Under the pieces are notes generated by a model. That model had not been told where the DNA came from, searched no databases, and saw only the letters and a list, made by a program, of their open reading frames with translations. Below, in pieces: positions 18,511 through 28,561 of a stretch of DNA of 64,000 nucleotides. The translations under genes were made by a program, and so were the position numbers. Source of the stretch: Thermoanaerobaculales bacterium (GTDB taxonomy: Bacteria; Acidobacteriota; Thermoanaerobaculia; Thermoanaerobaculales; Sulfomarinibacteraceae); the NCBI GenBank assembly GCA_035358815.1, contig DAOPQC010000014.1:17265-81264 (forward strand). Reading direction: 5' to 3'. The number at the start of each line of letters is the position of its first letter. Within the stretch, counting starts at the first letter, position 1.

Positions 18511-20623
18511 ATGAGCTTCCGCCGAGCTGCCGCCCTGCGCCGCGAGTGGATGCTGGCGGGGCTCGCCGCCGTCCTGGTCTGGCTGCTGTGGGCGACCGGT
18601 GGTCTCGACCCGCTCGAGCGCCCGGTCTCCGATCTCCTGCTGCGGGTGCCCCGGCCCGGCAGCGCGGCCGTCGGGCCGATCGCCGCCGTGGTCATCGACG
18701 AGCCGTCGATCGCCCAGGTCGGGCCCCTTCCGTGGAGCCGGGATGCCCTCGCCGGGCTCGTGCGCGCCGTCCGCCGGTCGGGGGCCCGCGCGGTGGTGGT
18801 CGACCTGATCCTGTCCGAGCCTTCCGGCGAGGCGTCGGATGCGCCCCTCGCCGGCGCGCTCGAGGATGGGCCGGCGGTCCTCGCCGCGGTGATCGCGCCC
18901 GACGGGGGCTGGCTGCTGCCCCTCGAGCGCTTCGGCGGCGCCCGCCGCGCCGCCCATGCCCACGCCGAGGTCGCGCACGACGGGGTGGTGCGCGAGATCG
19001 CCGCCACCAAGCAGGCAGGAGGCCTGTCGCTGCCCGCCCTGTCGGCGGCGGCCGCCCGGCTCGCCGGCTGGAAGGGCGCGATCGTCCCCGGCGGGAGCCT
19101 GCGCCCCGACTTCCGCGAGCCGCCGCAGGGGATCCCCCGGCTCTCGGCCGCCACGGTGATGGCCGGCGCACTTCCGGGCGACCCGCTGGCCGGCAAGGTG
19201 GTCATGATCGGGCTTGCCGCCTCCGGTGCGGGCGACCAGTTCGTGGTCCCCGTGGGGCCACGCGACCGGCCCCAACCAGGCGTGCTGGTTCACGCCGCGG
19301 CGGCCTCCTCGATCGTGCGCGGCGGGCTGCTGTCCCCGGCGCCGGGCTGGATGGCCTTCGCCGCCGCGCTGCTCGCTGCCGGGCTCGTCCAGGGGGCGCG
19401 CACGCTCGCCGATCGGCTCGACCTCCGGCTGGTGGCTGCCGTGCTCGCCGCAGCATTGGTCGCCGCGGTCGCGCTGCTGTGGGCAGCCGGGATCGTGCTG
19501 CCGCTGGTGACGGTCGTCGCCGCCGCCGGGCTGTCCGCGGCCGGTCGCGAGGCGCTCGAGTCGCGCGAGGCGCACCGCGAGACCGCGGCGGTACTCGCCT
19601 CGCTGCTCGACCAGTCCGCCGCCTCCACCGCCGGGCCCTTGCCGCGGGGCGTGCCGAAGCAGCTCCAGCTCGCGCGCTGCCTGCAGCGGGAGATCGCCCG
19701 CGACGGCGAGCTGCGGCGAGCGCTGCTCGAGGGTCTCGAGGAGGGAGTGGTGCTGTGGGACGACAGCGGCCGGCCGCTGCTGGCCAACCGGGCAGTTGAG
19801 CGGATGTGGGGTGAACCGCCGCTGGCGAGCGAGGTCGCCGCCGGCGCGGTCGAGCGCGGCGGCCGCCATATCGAGATCGCAGTCCGGCCGATCTCGTCGG
19901 GGGCGGTCGGCCTGCTGCGTGACGTCACCGCCGAGCGCGAGCTCGAGCGGAGCCAGCGTGAGACCCAGCGCCTGGTGTCGCACGAGCTCAAGACCCCGCT
20001 CGCGTCGATCGCAGGCTTCGGGTCGATGCTCGAGCGCTACGAGCTCGATCGCGACGAGCAGCTCCGGGTCGCAGGCCTGATCCGCGGTGAGGCGGACCGC
20101 CTCGGCCGCATGGTGACCACCTTCCTCGAGCTCGAGCGGCTCGGCTCCGGCCAGCGGCCGACCGAGCTGAGGCGGCTCGACCTCGCGGAGCTCGTCAGCC
20201 GCCGATGCGACGCGCTCCAGGCGGCGGCCACCGGCGTCACCATCGCGCTCGACTCCCCCGGGCCCGCCATGATCCTCGGCGACGAGGAGCTCGTGGTGCG
20301 GCTGGTCGACAACCTGGTCGGCAACGCGCTCAAGCACTCCCCTGCTGGCGGAGTGGTGGAGGTCACGGTCACCGAGGTGCCGGAAGGCGCCCGCCTCTCG
20401 GTGCGCGACCGGGGCCCGGGCATCCCCGAGGAGGCGCTGCCTCGCCTCTTCGAGCGCTTCTACCGGGTGCCGGGGAGCGGCGCTCCGGGGACCGGCCTCG
20501 GGCTCGCCCTGGTGCGCGAGGTTGCCGACCGCCACCGCGCCGAGGTCCGGGTGGACACCGTGGTCGGGCGGGGATCCACCTTCACCGTGGACTTCCCGCC
20601 CGCCGGGGAAAGGAGCGAGGCCG

Positions 20624-20649
<26 letters not shown>
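18511..20649 (+). CDS. CHASE2-domain sensor histidine kinase
   Basis: 712 aa membrane sensor. One transmembrane helix near the N-terminus, then an extracytoplasmic CHASE2 domain (about residues 40-285: VVIDEPSIAQVGPLPWSRD, VVVDLILSEPS) and two or three further helices (WMAFAAALLAAGLVQG, AAVLAAALVAAVALL, GIVLPLVTVVAAAGLSA). A PAS-like linker leads to HisKA with VSHELKTPLASIAGF (His near residue 490) and the HATPase domain with N box NLVGNALKHS, DRGPGIPEE and GTGLGLALV. The stop overlaps the regulator gene by 26 nt, so the two form a cognate pair. The stimulus is unknown. A -10-like box 7 nt from the ATG suggests leaderless expression. Confidence 0.93.
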
Positions 20650-21982
<1,333 letters not shown>

Positions 21983-22073
21983 GGGGACCAGCGCCTCCAG
22001 CCGACCAGGGGTCAGGGGTGGGCTCCCCCGCCCGCTTCCGCGCCTCCGACCCGCCCGACGGCCGCGGGCGGGC

Positions 22074-23579
22074 TTACTCGACTGCGGTCAGGGACTCGTG
22101 AAGGCGCCCGGCCGCGGGCACGGTCGCGCTCCACGCCGCGGTGTCGCCGGACTCGAAGCCGTCGGCAAACACCGGGCCGAGCAGGTTGTAGTAGAGGTAG
22201 TTGCCCACCGAGTCGTCCCAGTTGGTGACCGCCATGTCCGGCGAGCCCGGCCAGCGGTACTCCACCTCGAGGGCGACGGTCGGCGCGACCGCGGTCGTGA
22301 TCCAGCCGTCCCGGTGCAGGGTGTACTCGTCGGCCGCCAGCACGGCGCCGTCCAGGCGCACCTCGAGCACCTCCTGGATCGGCCGCCGCGCCAGCTCGAA
22401 GAGGTGGCCACCGTCGGCCGGGAAGGTCTCGACTGCGGTCTGCAGGCCGTCCCGGTTGACGTCGCCGAAGACGATCTTCTCGACCACCGAGGTCACGGCC
22501 GAGCTCCACTGCGGGCTCGCCGGCAGGCCGCTGCCGCTGTTGAGGAACAGCCGCGTGCTGTCCCACCAGGCGCCGGTGGCGAGGTCGAGGTCGCCGTCGG
22601 CGTCGACGTCGGCCAGCACCACCGCCGACGCGTAGCCCTCGAGGTAGCTCCAGCCAACGGTCGTGGAGAAGAAGCCGGCCGCCTGGCCGTCGTACTGGCG
22701 GAAGCGGCCGCTGCCGCCGATCTGGTTGTTGTCGGCGACGAACAGGTCGACGTAGCCGTCGCCGGTGACGTCGCCGCACGCCACCATGATCGAGTCCTGG
22801 TTGGGGACGTCGGTGGTGAACCAGGAGGCCGTGGTCTCGAGGGTCCCGCCGAGGTTGGCGTAGACCCGGGTCTGGGAGCCGCTCGCCGCGCCCACCAGGT
22901 CGAGCCAGCCGTCGCGGTTGGCGTCACACCAGGTCACGCCCTGCAGGTGGTCGTCGTCATCCGACAGCCACGAGGCGCTCGAGGCCAGCATGCCGCCGCT
23001 GTTGATCCACACGTAGTTGTTGAAGAAGTGCTGGGGCGAGTACGCCCAGCCGGTGGCGGCGGCGAGGTCCGGCCGGCCGTCATTGTTGACGTCCCCGAAG
23101 GCGCACCCGAAGGCGTTGGCCATCTCGGCCGACTGCCAGTCCGGCAGCGACGACAGGGTGCCGTTGTTGTTGAGGTAGAGCTTGGCCGCGTGGTCGATCG
23201 TGTCGAACTCGCCGAGCATCGCCACCGCCACGTCCGGCCAGCCGTCGCCGTTGACATCGGCGACGTCGAGGTGGCCGTGGTAGGCGATGTCGGCCGACTG
23301 CCAGTCCGGGATCTGCGGGAAGGTGCCGTCGCCCTGGTTGTAGTAGACGGTCAGCGGCTGCACCTGCATGTCGTTGCCGTTGGCCACCACCAGGTCGAGC
23401 CAGCCGTCGCGGTCGAGGTCGACCAGCGCCCCGCCGGTGCCCACCCAATCCCCGTCCGGCGGAGGATCGGTGGAGATCCAGTCCGGGACCGTGGGATACA
23501 CCTGCTGGGCGCTCGCGAGGGTGACCAGCAGCAGCATCAGCGTCAGGGCGATGGCGGCGGTGATGGTGGCGTTCTTCAT
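22074..23579 (-). CDS. Secreted VCBS/FG-GAP repeat protein
   Basis: 501 aa. Signal peptide (ATITAAIALTLMLLLVTLASA), then five to seven FG-GAP/VCBS repeats with calcium-binding loops of the form DLDRDGWLDLVVANG, DVNGDGWPDVAVA, DVNNDGRPDLAAA, DANRDGWLDLVGA and DVDADGDLDLATG. These fold as an integrin-like beta-propeller. A C-terminal segment VFADGFESGDTAAWSATVP precedes the end; this GFESGDxxxW motif is a recurring C-terminal feature in secreted proteins as far as I recall, possibly for sorting. Convergent with the regulator gene. No enzyme motif. Confidence 0.88.
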   Translation of the reverse strand: MKNATITAAIALTLMLLLVTLASAQQVYPTVPDWISTDPPPDGDWVGTGGALVDLDRDGWLDLVVANGNDMQVQPLTVYYNQGDGTFPQIPDWQSADIAYHGHLDVADVNGDGWPDVAVAMLGEFDTIDHAAKLYLNNNGTLSSLPDWQSAEMANAFGCAFGDVNNDGRPDLAAATGWAYSPQHFFNNYVWINSGGMLASSASWLSDDDDHLQGVTWCDANRDGWLDLVGAASGSQTRVYANLGGTLETTASWFTTDVPNQDSIMVACGDVTGDGYVDLFVADNNQIGGSGRFRQYDGQAAGFFSTTVGWSYLEGYASAVVLADVDADGDLDLATGAWWDSTRLFLNSGSGLPASPQWSSAVTSVVEKIVFGDVNRDGLQTAVETFPADGGHLFELARRPIQEVLEVRLDGAVLAADEYTLHRDGWITTAVAPTVALEVEYRWPGSPDMAVTNWDDSVGNYLYYNLLGPVFADGFESGDTAAWSATVPAAGRLHESLTAVE

Positions 23580-23627
23580 GGCTCTCTACTGTACCGCGGT
23601 CCGCGGCGAATCCACATCGTGGTCGCA

Positions 23628-23692
23628 CCCCCTTTCCCGTCCCCGTACCCGTTCCCGCACCCGTTCCCGTTCCCGCTTCCGCTCGTTCGCCC
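23628..23692 (+). repeat. Composite repeat hexamer run, copy c (rightward)
   Basis: About nine hexamers of the form (T/C/A)(T/C)CCCG, for example cccgtccccgtacccgttcccg. Forms the left half of a paired, inverted arrangement around the REP hairpin. Confidence 0.7.
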
Positions 23693-23740
23693 CGTCCTCG
23701 AGATCGCTTCGCGCCGATGCTCTGGAAGCGCTCCCCGTGG

Positions 23741-23823
23741 GTGCCACCGCTGACACTTTCGGGGCCCCCGAGTGGTGCGCGCAACCCGGCGAGATGCGAC
23801 CCCGAAAGTGTCACCAGTGGCAC
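23741..23823. repeat. REP-like hairpin, 24-bp arms
   Basis: Arms 23741-23764 and 23800-23823 are inverted repeats matching at 22 of 24 bases (left arm starts GTGCCACCGCTGACACTTTC), with a 35-nt loop. Such large imperfect palindromes resemble REP/BIME elements mobilised by Y1 transposases, or a cruciform-forming site. No transposase gene lies nearby. Confidence 0.7.
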
Positions 23824-23862
23824 ACCCGCAGGACGCGCCGTCCGCGTGCTCGCCTCGCACCC

Positions 23863-23945
23863 CGGGAACGGGTACGGGAACGGGTACGGGAACGGGTGGA
23901 ACTACTCTCCAGCCCCTCTTCCCTATCCCCTCTCCCCTTTCCCCT
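23863..23945 (-). repeat. Composite repeat, copy d (leftward)
   Basis: Read on the minus strand this has the G-rich 'aggggataggg' part followed by cccgttcccgtacccgttcccg, the same order as the other copies. It faces copy c across the REP hairpin. Confidence 0.7.
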
Positions 23946-23970
23946 GCTATCTTCAGGCCGGAGCCTCGCC

Positions 23971-24939
23971 GTGCACGCCACCGCCGTCGCCCATCCCAAC
24001 ATCGCGCTGGTCAAGTACTGGGGCAAGGCGGACGAGGCACGGAACCTGCCGGCGGTGGGCTCGATCTCGATCACCCTCGACACCCTCGTCACCACAACCA
24101 GCGTCCGCTTCGACCGCGCGCTGCCCAATGACCGCTTCACCCTCGACGGCCGGCCGGCGCCAGACCAGCTGCCGCGAGTCCGCTCCTGCCTCGACCTGCT
24201 GCGGGCGCGGCTGCCGGGCGCCCCGCGTGCCGCGGTCGAGAGCACCAACAGCTTCCCGACCGCCGCCGGCCTGGCGTCGTCGGCATCCGGGTTTGCGGCC
24301 CTGGTGGTGGCGGCGGACCACGCACTCGGGACCGGCCTCGAGCGGGCCGAGCTGGCCGAGCAGGCGCGGCGCTGCTCGGGCTCGGCGGCGCGCTCGCTGT
24401 TCGGCGGGTTCGTCGAGCTGCGCCTGCGGCCGGGCTCGCGCTGCGAGACCGGCCAGATCCTGGCAGCCGCCGACTGGCAGCTGCAGGTCGTCATCGCCGT
24501 CACCTCGGCCGAGGCCAAGGCGATCGGCTCGACCGCCGGCATGCTGCACACCGAGCGCACCTCCCCGTACTACGGCGCATGGCTGGCGACGTCGGAGGGC
24601 GACTTGGCGGCAGCGAGGCGGGCGATCGAGGACCGCGACTTCGCGGCGCTGGCGGCGGTCGCCGAGCACAGCTGCCTCAAGATGCACGCCGTCATGCTGG
24701 CCTCGCGCCCGGGCCTGCTGTACTGGAACGGCACCACCGTCGAGTGCCTGCGCCGGCTGCGCGAGCTCGCCTCCCACGGCGTCGGGGTGTTCTTCACGGT
24801 CGACGCCGGCCCGCAGGTCAAGGCGGTCTGCCTGCCCGAGGCGGCGGGCCGCGTCGCCGAGGCCCTGGCCGAGCTGCCCGGGGTGACCGAGGTGCTGCGC
24901 TGTGGCCTCGGCGAGGGCGCTCGCGTCGTCGGGGAGTGA
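23971..24939 (+). CDS. mvaD: Diphosphomevalonate decarboxylase
   Basis: 322 aa GHMP-kinase-fold enzyme that converts mevalonate 5-diphosphate to isopentenyl diphosphate with ATP. The N-terminus (AVAHPNIALVKYWGKADEARNLPAVGSIS, read in parts) is diagnostic for the family: NIALVKYWGK and the P-loop-like FPTAAGLASSASGFAAL. A later motif (HAVMLASRPGLLYWNGTT) matches the substrate site. The GTG at 23971 has GGAG 7 nt upstream. It is the first gene of the mevalonate cluster, 2 nt before the phosphomevalonate kinase gene, so the two are coupled. Confidence 0.94.
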   Translation: MHATAVAHPNIALVKYWGKADEARNLPAVGSISITLDTLVTTTSVRFDRALPNDRFTLDGRPAPDQLPRVRSCLDLLRARLPGAPRAAVESTNSFPTAAGLASSASGFAALVVAADHALGTGLERAELAEQARRCSGSAARSLFGGFVELRLRPGSRCETGQILAAADWQLQVVIAVTSAEAKAIGSTAGMLHTERTSPYYGAWLATSEGDLAAARRAIEDRDFAALAAVAEHSCLKMHAVMLASRPGLLYWNGTTVECLRRLRELASHGVGVFFTVDAGPQVKAVCLPEAAGRVAEALAELPGVTEVLRCGLGEGARVVGE

Positions 24940-24941
24940 CC

Positions 24942-26012
24942 GTGCGCGTCGCCGTCTCGGCCCCCGGGAAGCTGCTGCTGCTCGGCGAGTACGCCGTCCT
25001 CCGCGGCGCGCCGGCGATCGTGATGGCGGTCGATCGCCGGGCGCGCGTCGAGCTCGAGCCGGCGGGCAGCGAGCTGTGGTCCATCGCGGCGCCTCCATTG
25101 GCCGTCGAGCCCCTCCGCTTCACGCTCGCTGCGGACGGCAGCCTGCGCTGGCAGGGCGGCGCGGCCGCCGGCTCCGGTCGCCTCGACCTGGTGGAGCGCC
25201 TGATCTCCTCCATGTCCGCCGGCGGCCTGCTCGACGCCGCCCGCCTGCCGCCGGCGGCGGCAACTCTCGACACGCGCGCCCTCTACGAGGCCGGGCCGGG
25301 CGGGATGATGAAGCTCGGCCTCGGCTCGAGCGCCGCCGCGACCGTCGTCCTGGCGTCGGCGCTCGCCCTGTGGAGCGGCCGCGAGCAGCTGCTCGCCGAC
25401 CCGCTGCGCTGGCTGGGGTCGCTGCTCGGCCTGCACCGGGGCCTCCAGGGCGGCCGCGGCAGCGGCGCCGATCTCGCCGCCGGCCTGATCGGAGGCGTGG
25501 TCGGCTTCCGGCTCGACGAGCACGGCGCCGTCGCCGCCGCCGACCGGCTCGCGATGCCGGAGGGGCTGCACCTGGTCGTGGTGTGGACCGGCCGCAGCGC
25601 CGACACCGCGAGCATGCTGCGCCGTCTCGACGAGAGGACGGCGGCGGGCGACGCCGCGGTCGAAGCCGCCCTGGGACGGCTCGCCGAGCTCTCCCGGGCC
25701 GGAGCCGATGCTTTCCGGCTCGGCCGCGTCGCCGCGGTGCTCGAGGTCGTCGATGGGTTCTGCGAGGCCATGGAGGAGTTGGGCCACGCCGCGGCGCTGC
25801 CCATCCTGTCCGCCGAGCTCGACGCGCTGCGCGGCCTCGCGCGCCGCCACGGGGCCGCCTTCAAGCCGAGCGGCGCCGGCGGCGGGGATCTCGGCATCGC
25901 GTTCGCGGCCGACCCTGAGGCCGCCGCGGCGACCGCCGCCGCTGCAGCCGCCGCGGGCTTCCGAACCGTGCCGCTGCATCTCGACCCGTGCGGTCTCACC
26001 CGACACTCGTAG
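24942..26012 (+). CDS. mvaK2: Phosphomevalonate kinase
   Basis: 356 aa GHMP kinase, expected to phosphorylate mevalonate 5-phosphate. Motif 1 is APGKLLLLGEYAVLRGAP, motif 2 GLGSSAAATVVLASAL and motif 3 KPSGAGGGDLGIAF. Position between mvaD and the reductase-kinase gene and the missing separate pathway step support the assignment over homoserine or galactose kinase. GTG at 24942 has GGGGAG 5 nt before it, overlapping the mvaD stop region; GTG at 24936 is a less likely start. A perfect 10-bp hairpin follows the stop. Confidence 0.88.
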   Translation: MRVAVSAPGKLLLLGEYAVLRGAPAIVMAVDRRARVELEPAGSELWSIAAPPLAVEPLRFTLAADGSLRWQGGAAAGSGRLDLVERLISSMSAGGLLDAARLPPAAATLDTRALYEAGPGGMMKLGLGSSAAATVVLASALALWSGREQLLADPLRWLGSLLGLHRGLQGGRGSGADLAAGLIGGVVGFRLDEHGAVAAADRLAMPEGLHLVVVWTGRSADTASMLRRLDERTAAGDAAVEAALGRLAELSRAGADAFRLGRVAAVLEVVDGFCEAMEELGHAAALPILSAELDALRGLARRHGAAFKPSGAGGGDLGIAFAADPEAAAATAAAAAAAGFRTVPLHLDPCGLTRHS

Positions 26013-26036
26013 CTTCCGCCCGCATCCGCGCCCGCT

Positions 26037-26078
26037 TCCCGCCAGCGGCCAAGGGTCGGAGGTTCCCTGCTGGCGGGA
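26037..26078 (+). terminator. Hairpin after the phosphomevalonate kinase gene
   Basis: Perfect 10-bp stem TCCCGCCAGC/GCTGGCGGGA with a 22-nt loop, 25 nt after the stop. No T-run, so it may be a partial terminator or mRNA-stabilising structure splitting the mevalonate cluster into two transcripts. Confidence 0.4.
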
Positions 26079-26120
26079 CGACGGCGGCGCAGCGCAGGCG
26101 GCACGATCCGCTGGCGGCCG

Positions 26121-26149
26121 TTGTCTTCCGGCGGCGGACGGGTTAAAGT
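26121..26149 (+). promoter_or_regulatory. Candidate sigma-70 promoter for the reductase-kinase gene
   Basis: TTGTCT (26121-26126) and TAAAGT (26144-26149) are spaced by 17 nt, about 155 nt before the ATG at 26306. Both hexamers are 4/6 matches or better in a 293-bp gene-free gap that otherwise holds only a hairpin and degenerate repeat bases. Confidence 0.4.
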
Positions 26150-26305
26150 GTGCCGTCGGAGTGTCGCGGCCAGCGTGGCCGCATCGCGAGCGGTCATCCG
26201 CAGCAACGACGGTCGTGCGACCACGATTCGGATCGCGGGCGCTCATCCGCCCGGAGGAGACGGGCCCCCGCAGCCAGCCGGGAACGGAACCGGGCTCGAG
26301 GGCGG

Positions 26306-28561
26306 ATGAAGGAGATCGCACAAATCGTGAGCAGATCCACAATCCCATCGTTCCACAAGCTCACCGTCCCCGAGCGCGTCCGTGCGGTGCGCGATCGCGG
26401 CCTGCTGTCGGCGCAGGACTACAAGGCCCTGATCAACGGCGAGGCCACGCTCGACGTCACCAGCGCCGACGCCATGATCGAGAACGTGATCGGCGTGATG
26501 GGCCTGCCGGTCGGCCTCGCCCTGAACTTCCTGATCAACGGCAAGGACTACGTCGTGCCGCTGGCGGTCGAGGAGCCGTCGATCGTGGCCGCCCTGAGCT
26601 ATGCGGCCAAGACCGCCCGGGCGGCAGGCGGCTTCACCACCTCGAGCAGCGAGCCGATCCTGATCGGCCAGATCCAGCTCGTCGACGTGCCGCACCCGGC
26701 CAAGGCGCGGCAGCTCCTCGAGCAGCGCAAGGAGGAGGTCCTCAACCTCGCCAACAGCCTCCACCCGCGGATGGTGGCGCGCGGCGGCGGGGCCGTCGAC
26801 CTCGAGGTGGTCCTCCACCCCGCGACCAGCGACAGCGTCGAGATGCTGGTCGTCCACCTGATGGTGAACACCTGCGATGCGATGGGCGCGAACCTCGTCA
26901 ACACCATGTGCGAGGGCGTGGCGTCGTTCCTCGAAAGCCTGACCGGCGGCACCGTCTTCCTGCGCATCCTGTCCAACCTCGCCGACCGGTCCCTGGTCCG
27001 CGCCTCGGTGAAAATCCCGGTTGAAGACCTGCGGAGCAACGGCTATGACGGCGAGCAGGTCCGTGACGGCATCGTCGTCGCGAGCCAGTTCGCGAGCGTC
27101 GACCCGTACCGCGCCGCCACCCACAACAAGGGCATCATGAACGGCATCGACGCGGTGGCGCTCGCGACCGGCAACGACTGGCGGGCGGTGGAGGCCGGCG
27201 CCCACGCCTTCGCCGCGCGGGGCACCCGCTACACCTCGCTCTCCCGCTGGTCGAAGGACGCCGACGGGTCCCTGGTCGGAACCATCGAGCTGCCGCTGCG
27301 GGTCGGGATCGTCGGCGGGCCGCTGCAGACCAACCCGTCGGTGGCCGTCAACCTCCGCATCATGCAGGTCGAGTCGTCGCGCGAGCTCGCGGAGGTGATC
27401 GCCGCGGTCGGCCTGGCGCAGAACTTCGCGGCCCTGCGCGCGCTCACCACCGAGGGCATCCAGCGCGGCCACATGACCCTCCACGCCCGCAGCGTCGCGA
27501 CCGCGGCCGGCGCGACCCCGGAGATCTTCGACACCGTCGTCGAGCGGCTGGTGGCCTCCGGCGAGGTCAAGGTCTGGAAGGCCCGCGAGCTGGTCGCCGA
27601 GGCGCAGGAGGAGATGGGCCGGACGCTGATTCGCGACGACACCGAGATGGCGGCCGGGCACGGCAAGATCATCCTGCTCGGCGAGCACGCGGTGGTCTAC
27701 GGCAGCCGCGCCATCGCCGCTCCCATCCCGCTGGCGGTGCGGGCCCGCGTCATGGACGAGGACGACGGGGTGTGGCTGGTCGTCCCGCGCTGGGGCGTCG
27801 AGCAGCGGCTGCGGTCCGATCCGAAGATGCGGCGCTCCTTCGAGGTGCCGGCGGCGCTGATCCTGGAGAACCTCGGGCTGATCGAGCGCTCGATGCGGAT
27901 CGAGGTCTACTCCGAGATCCCGCGGGCGATGGGACTCGGCGGCTCCTCCGCGGTCGCGGTGGCGATCATCCGCGCCCTCGACCGCCACTTCTCCCTCGGT
28001 TTGAAGGACGAGGAGGTCAACGTCCTCGCCTTCCAATGCGAGCGGGTGGCCCACGGCACCCCGTCCGGCATCGACAACACCGTCGCCACCTACGGCAGAC
28101 CGCTGCTCTACCGCGCCGGCGAGCCGCCCCTGGTCGAGCCCCTCGCGCTGCCGGAGCCGATCACCCTGGTCATCGGCATGACCGGCGTCGAGTGCCTCAC
28201 CGCGAAGACGGTCGCCCGGGTCCGGGAGGGCCACGAGCGCAACCGCGACGTCTACGACACTATCTTCCGGGGCATCGACGCGCTGACGGTGCAGGCCCTG
28301 GAGGCGATCAAGCGCCTCGACCTCGAGCGCCTCGGCGAGCTGATGAACGTCTGTCAGGGCCTCCTCAACGGCCTCCAGGTCTCGAGCTGGGAGCTCGAGG
28401 AGCTGATCCAGATCGCGCGCGAGAACGGCGCCCTCGGCGCGAAGCTGACCGGCGGGGGCGGCGGCGGATCGATGATCGCCCTGTGCCCGGACAACCCGGG
28501 CAAGGTCGTCTCGGCGATGCAGGACGCCGGCTACCAGGCGATGACGGTCCGCATTGGCTGA
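26306..28561 (+). CDS. mvaA-mvk: Fused class II HMG-CoA reductase / mevalonate kinase
   Basis: 751 aa single frame with two enzymes. Residues ~1-440 are a class II HMG-CoA reductase (HMG-CoA to mevalonate with NAD(P)H): IENVIGVMGLPVGLALNF, DAMGANLVNTMCE, THNKGIMNGIDAVALATGND and RGHMTLHAR carry the catalytic Glu, Lys, Asp and His. Residues ~449-751 are mevalonate kinase: GHGKIILLGEHAVVYGSRA, PRAMGLGGSSAVAVAII and AKLTGGGGGGSMIAL are GHMP motifs 1-3. The linker (VAEAQEEMGRTLIRDDTEMAA) is short. There is no stop or frame break between them. The kinase lacks its own start signal. ATG at 26306 was taken; GTG at 26327, preceded by AAGGAG at 12 nt, would match the usual reductase N-terminus. The 3' end overlaps idi by 8 nt. 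Confidence 0.95.
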   Translation: MKEIAQIVSRSTIPSFHKLTVPERVRAVRDRGLLSAQDYKALINGEATLDVTSADAMIENVIGVMGLPVGLALNFLINGKDYVVPLAVEEPSIVAALSYAAKTARAAGGFTTSSSEPILIGQIQLVDVPHPAKARQLLEQRKEEVLNLANSLHPRMVARGGGAVDLEVVLHPATSDSVEMLVVHLMVNTCDAMGANLVNTMCEGVASFLESLTGGTVFLRILSNLADRSLVRASVKIPVEDLRSNGYDGEQVRDGIVVASQFASVDPYRAATHNKGIMNGIDAVALATGNDWRAVEAGAHAFAARGTRYTSLSRWSKDADGSLVGTIELPLRVGIVGGPLQTNPSVAVNLRIMQVESSRELAEVIAAVGLAQNFAALRALTTEGIQRGHMTLHARSVATAAGATPEIFDTVVERLVASGEVKVWKARELVAEAQEEMGRTLIRDDTEMAAGHGKIILLGEHAVVYGSRAIAAPIPLAVRARVMDEDDGVWLVVPRWGVEQRLRSDPKMRRSFEVPAALILENLGLIERSMRIEVYSEIPRAMGLGGSSAVAVAIIRALDRHFSLGLKDEEVNVLAFQCERVAHGTPSGIDNTVATYGRPLLYRAGEPPLVEPLALPEPITLVIGMTGVECLTAKTVARVREGHERNRDVYDTIFRGIDALTVQALEAIKRLDLERLGELMNVCQGLLNGLQVSSWELEELIQIARENGALGAKLTGGGGGGSMIALCPDNPGKVVSAMQDAGYQAMTVRIG

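Larger units (their letters stand above)
23580..23970. other. 391-bp gene-free block made of repeats
   Basis: Holds, in order, a rightward TTCCCG-type run (23628-23692), an 83-bp REP-like hairpin (23741-23823) and a leftward copy of the same run with its G-rich part as complement (23863-23945). A TATCTT box (23948-23953) before mvaD is a possible -10. No gene fits. Confidence 0.6.

Noticed and set aside
22027..22072. Inverted repeat CCCGCCCGC/GCGGGCGGG between convergent genes, as a terminator
   Set aside because: Stem is 9 bp but the loop is 28 nt and no U-tract follows; such GC palindromes are expected by chance here.
26243..28234. Long minus-strand open frame opposite the reductase-kinase gene
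   Set aside because: Antisense shadow of a well-supported enzyme; no recognisable motif.
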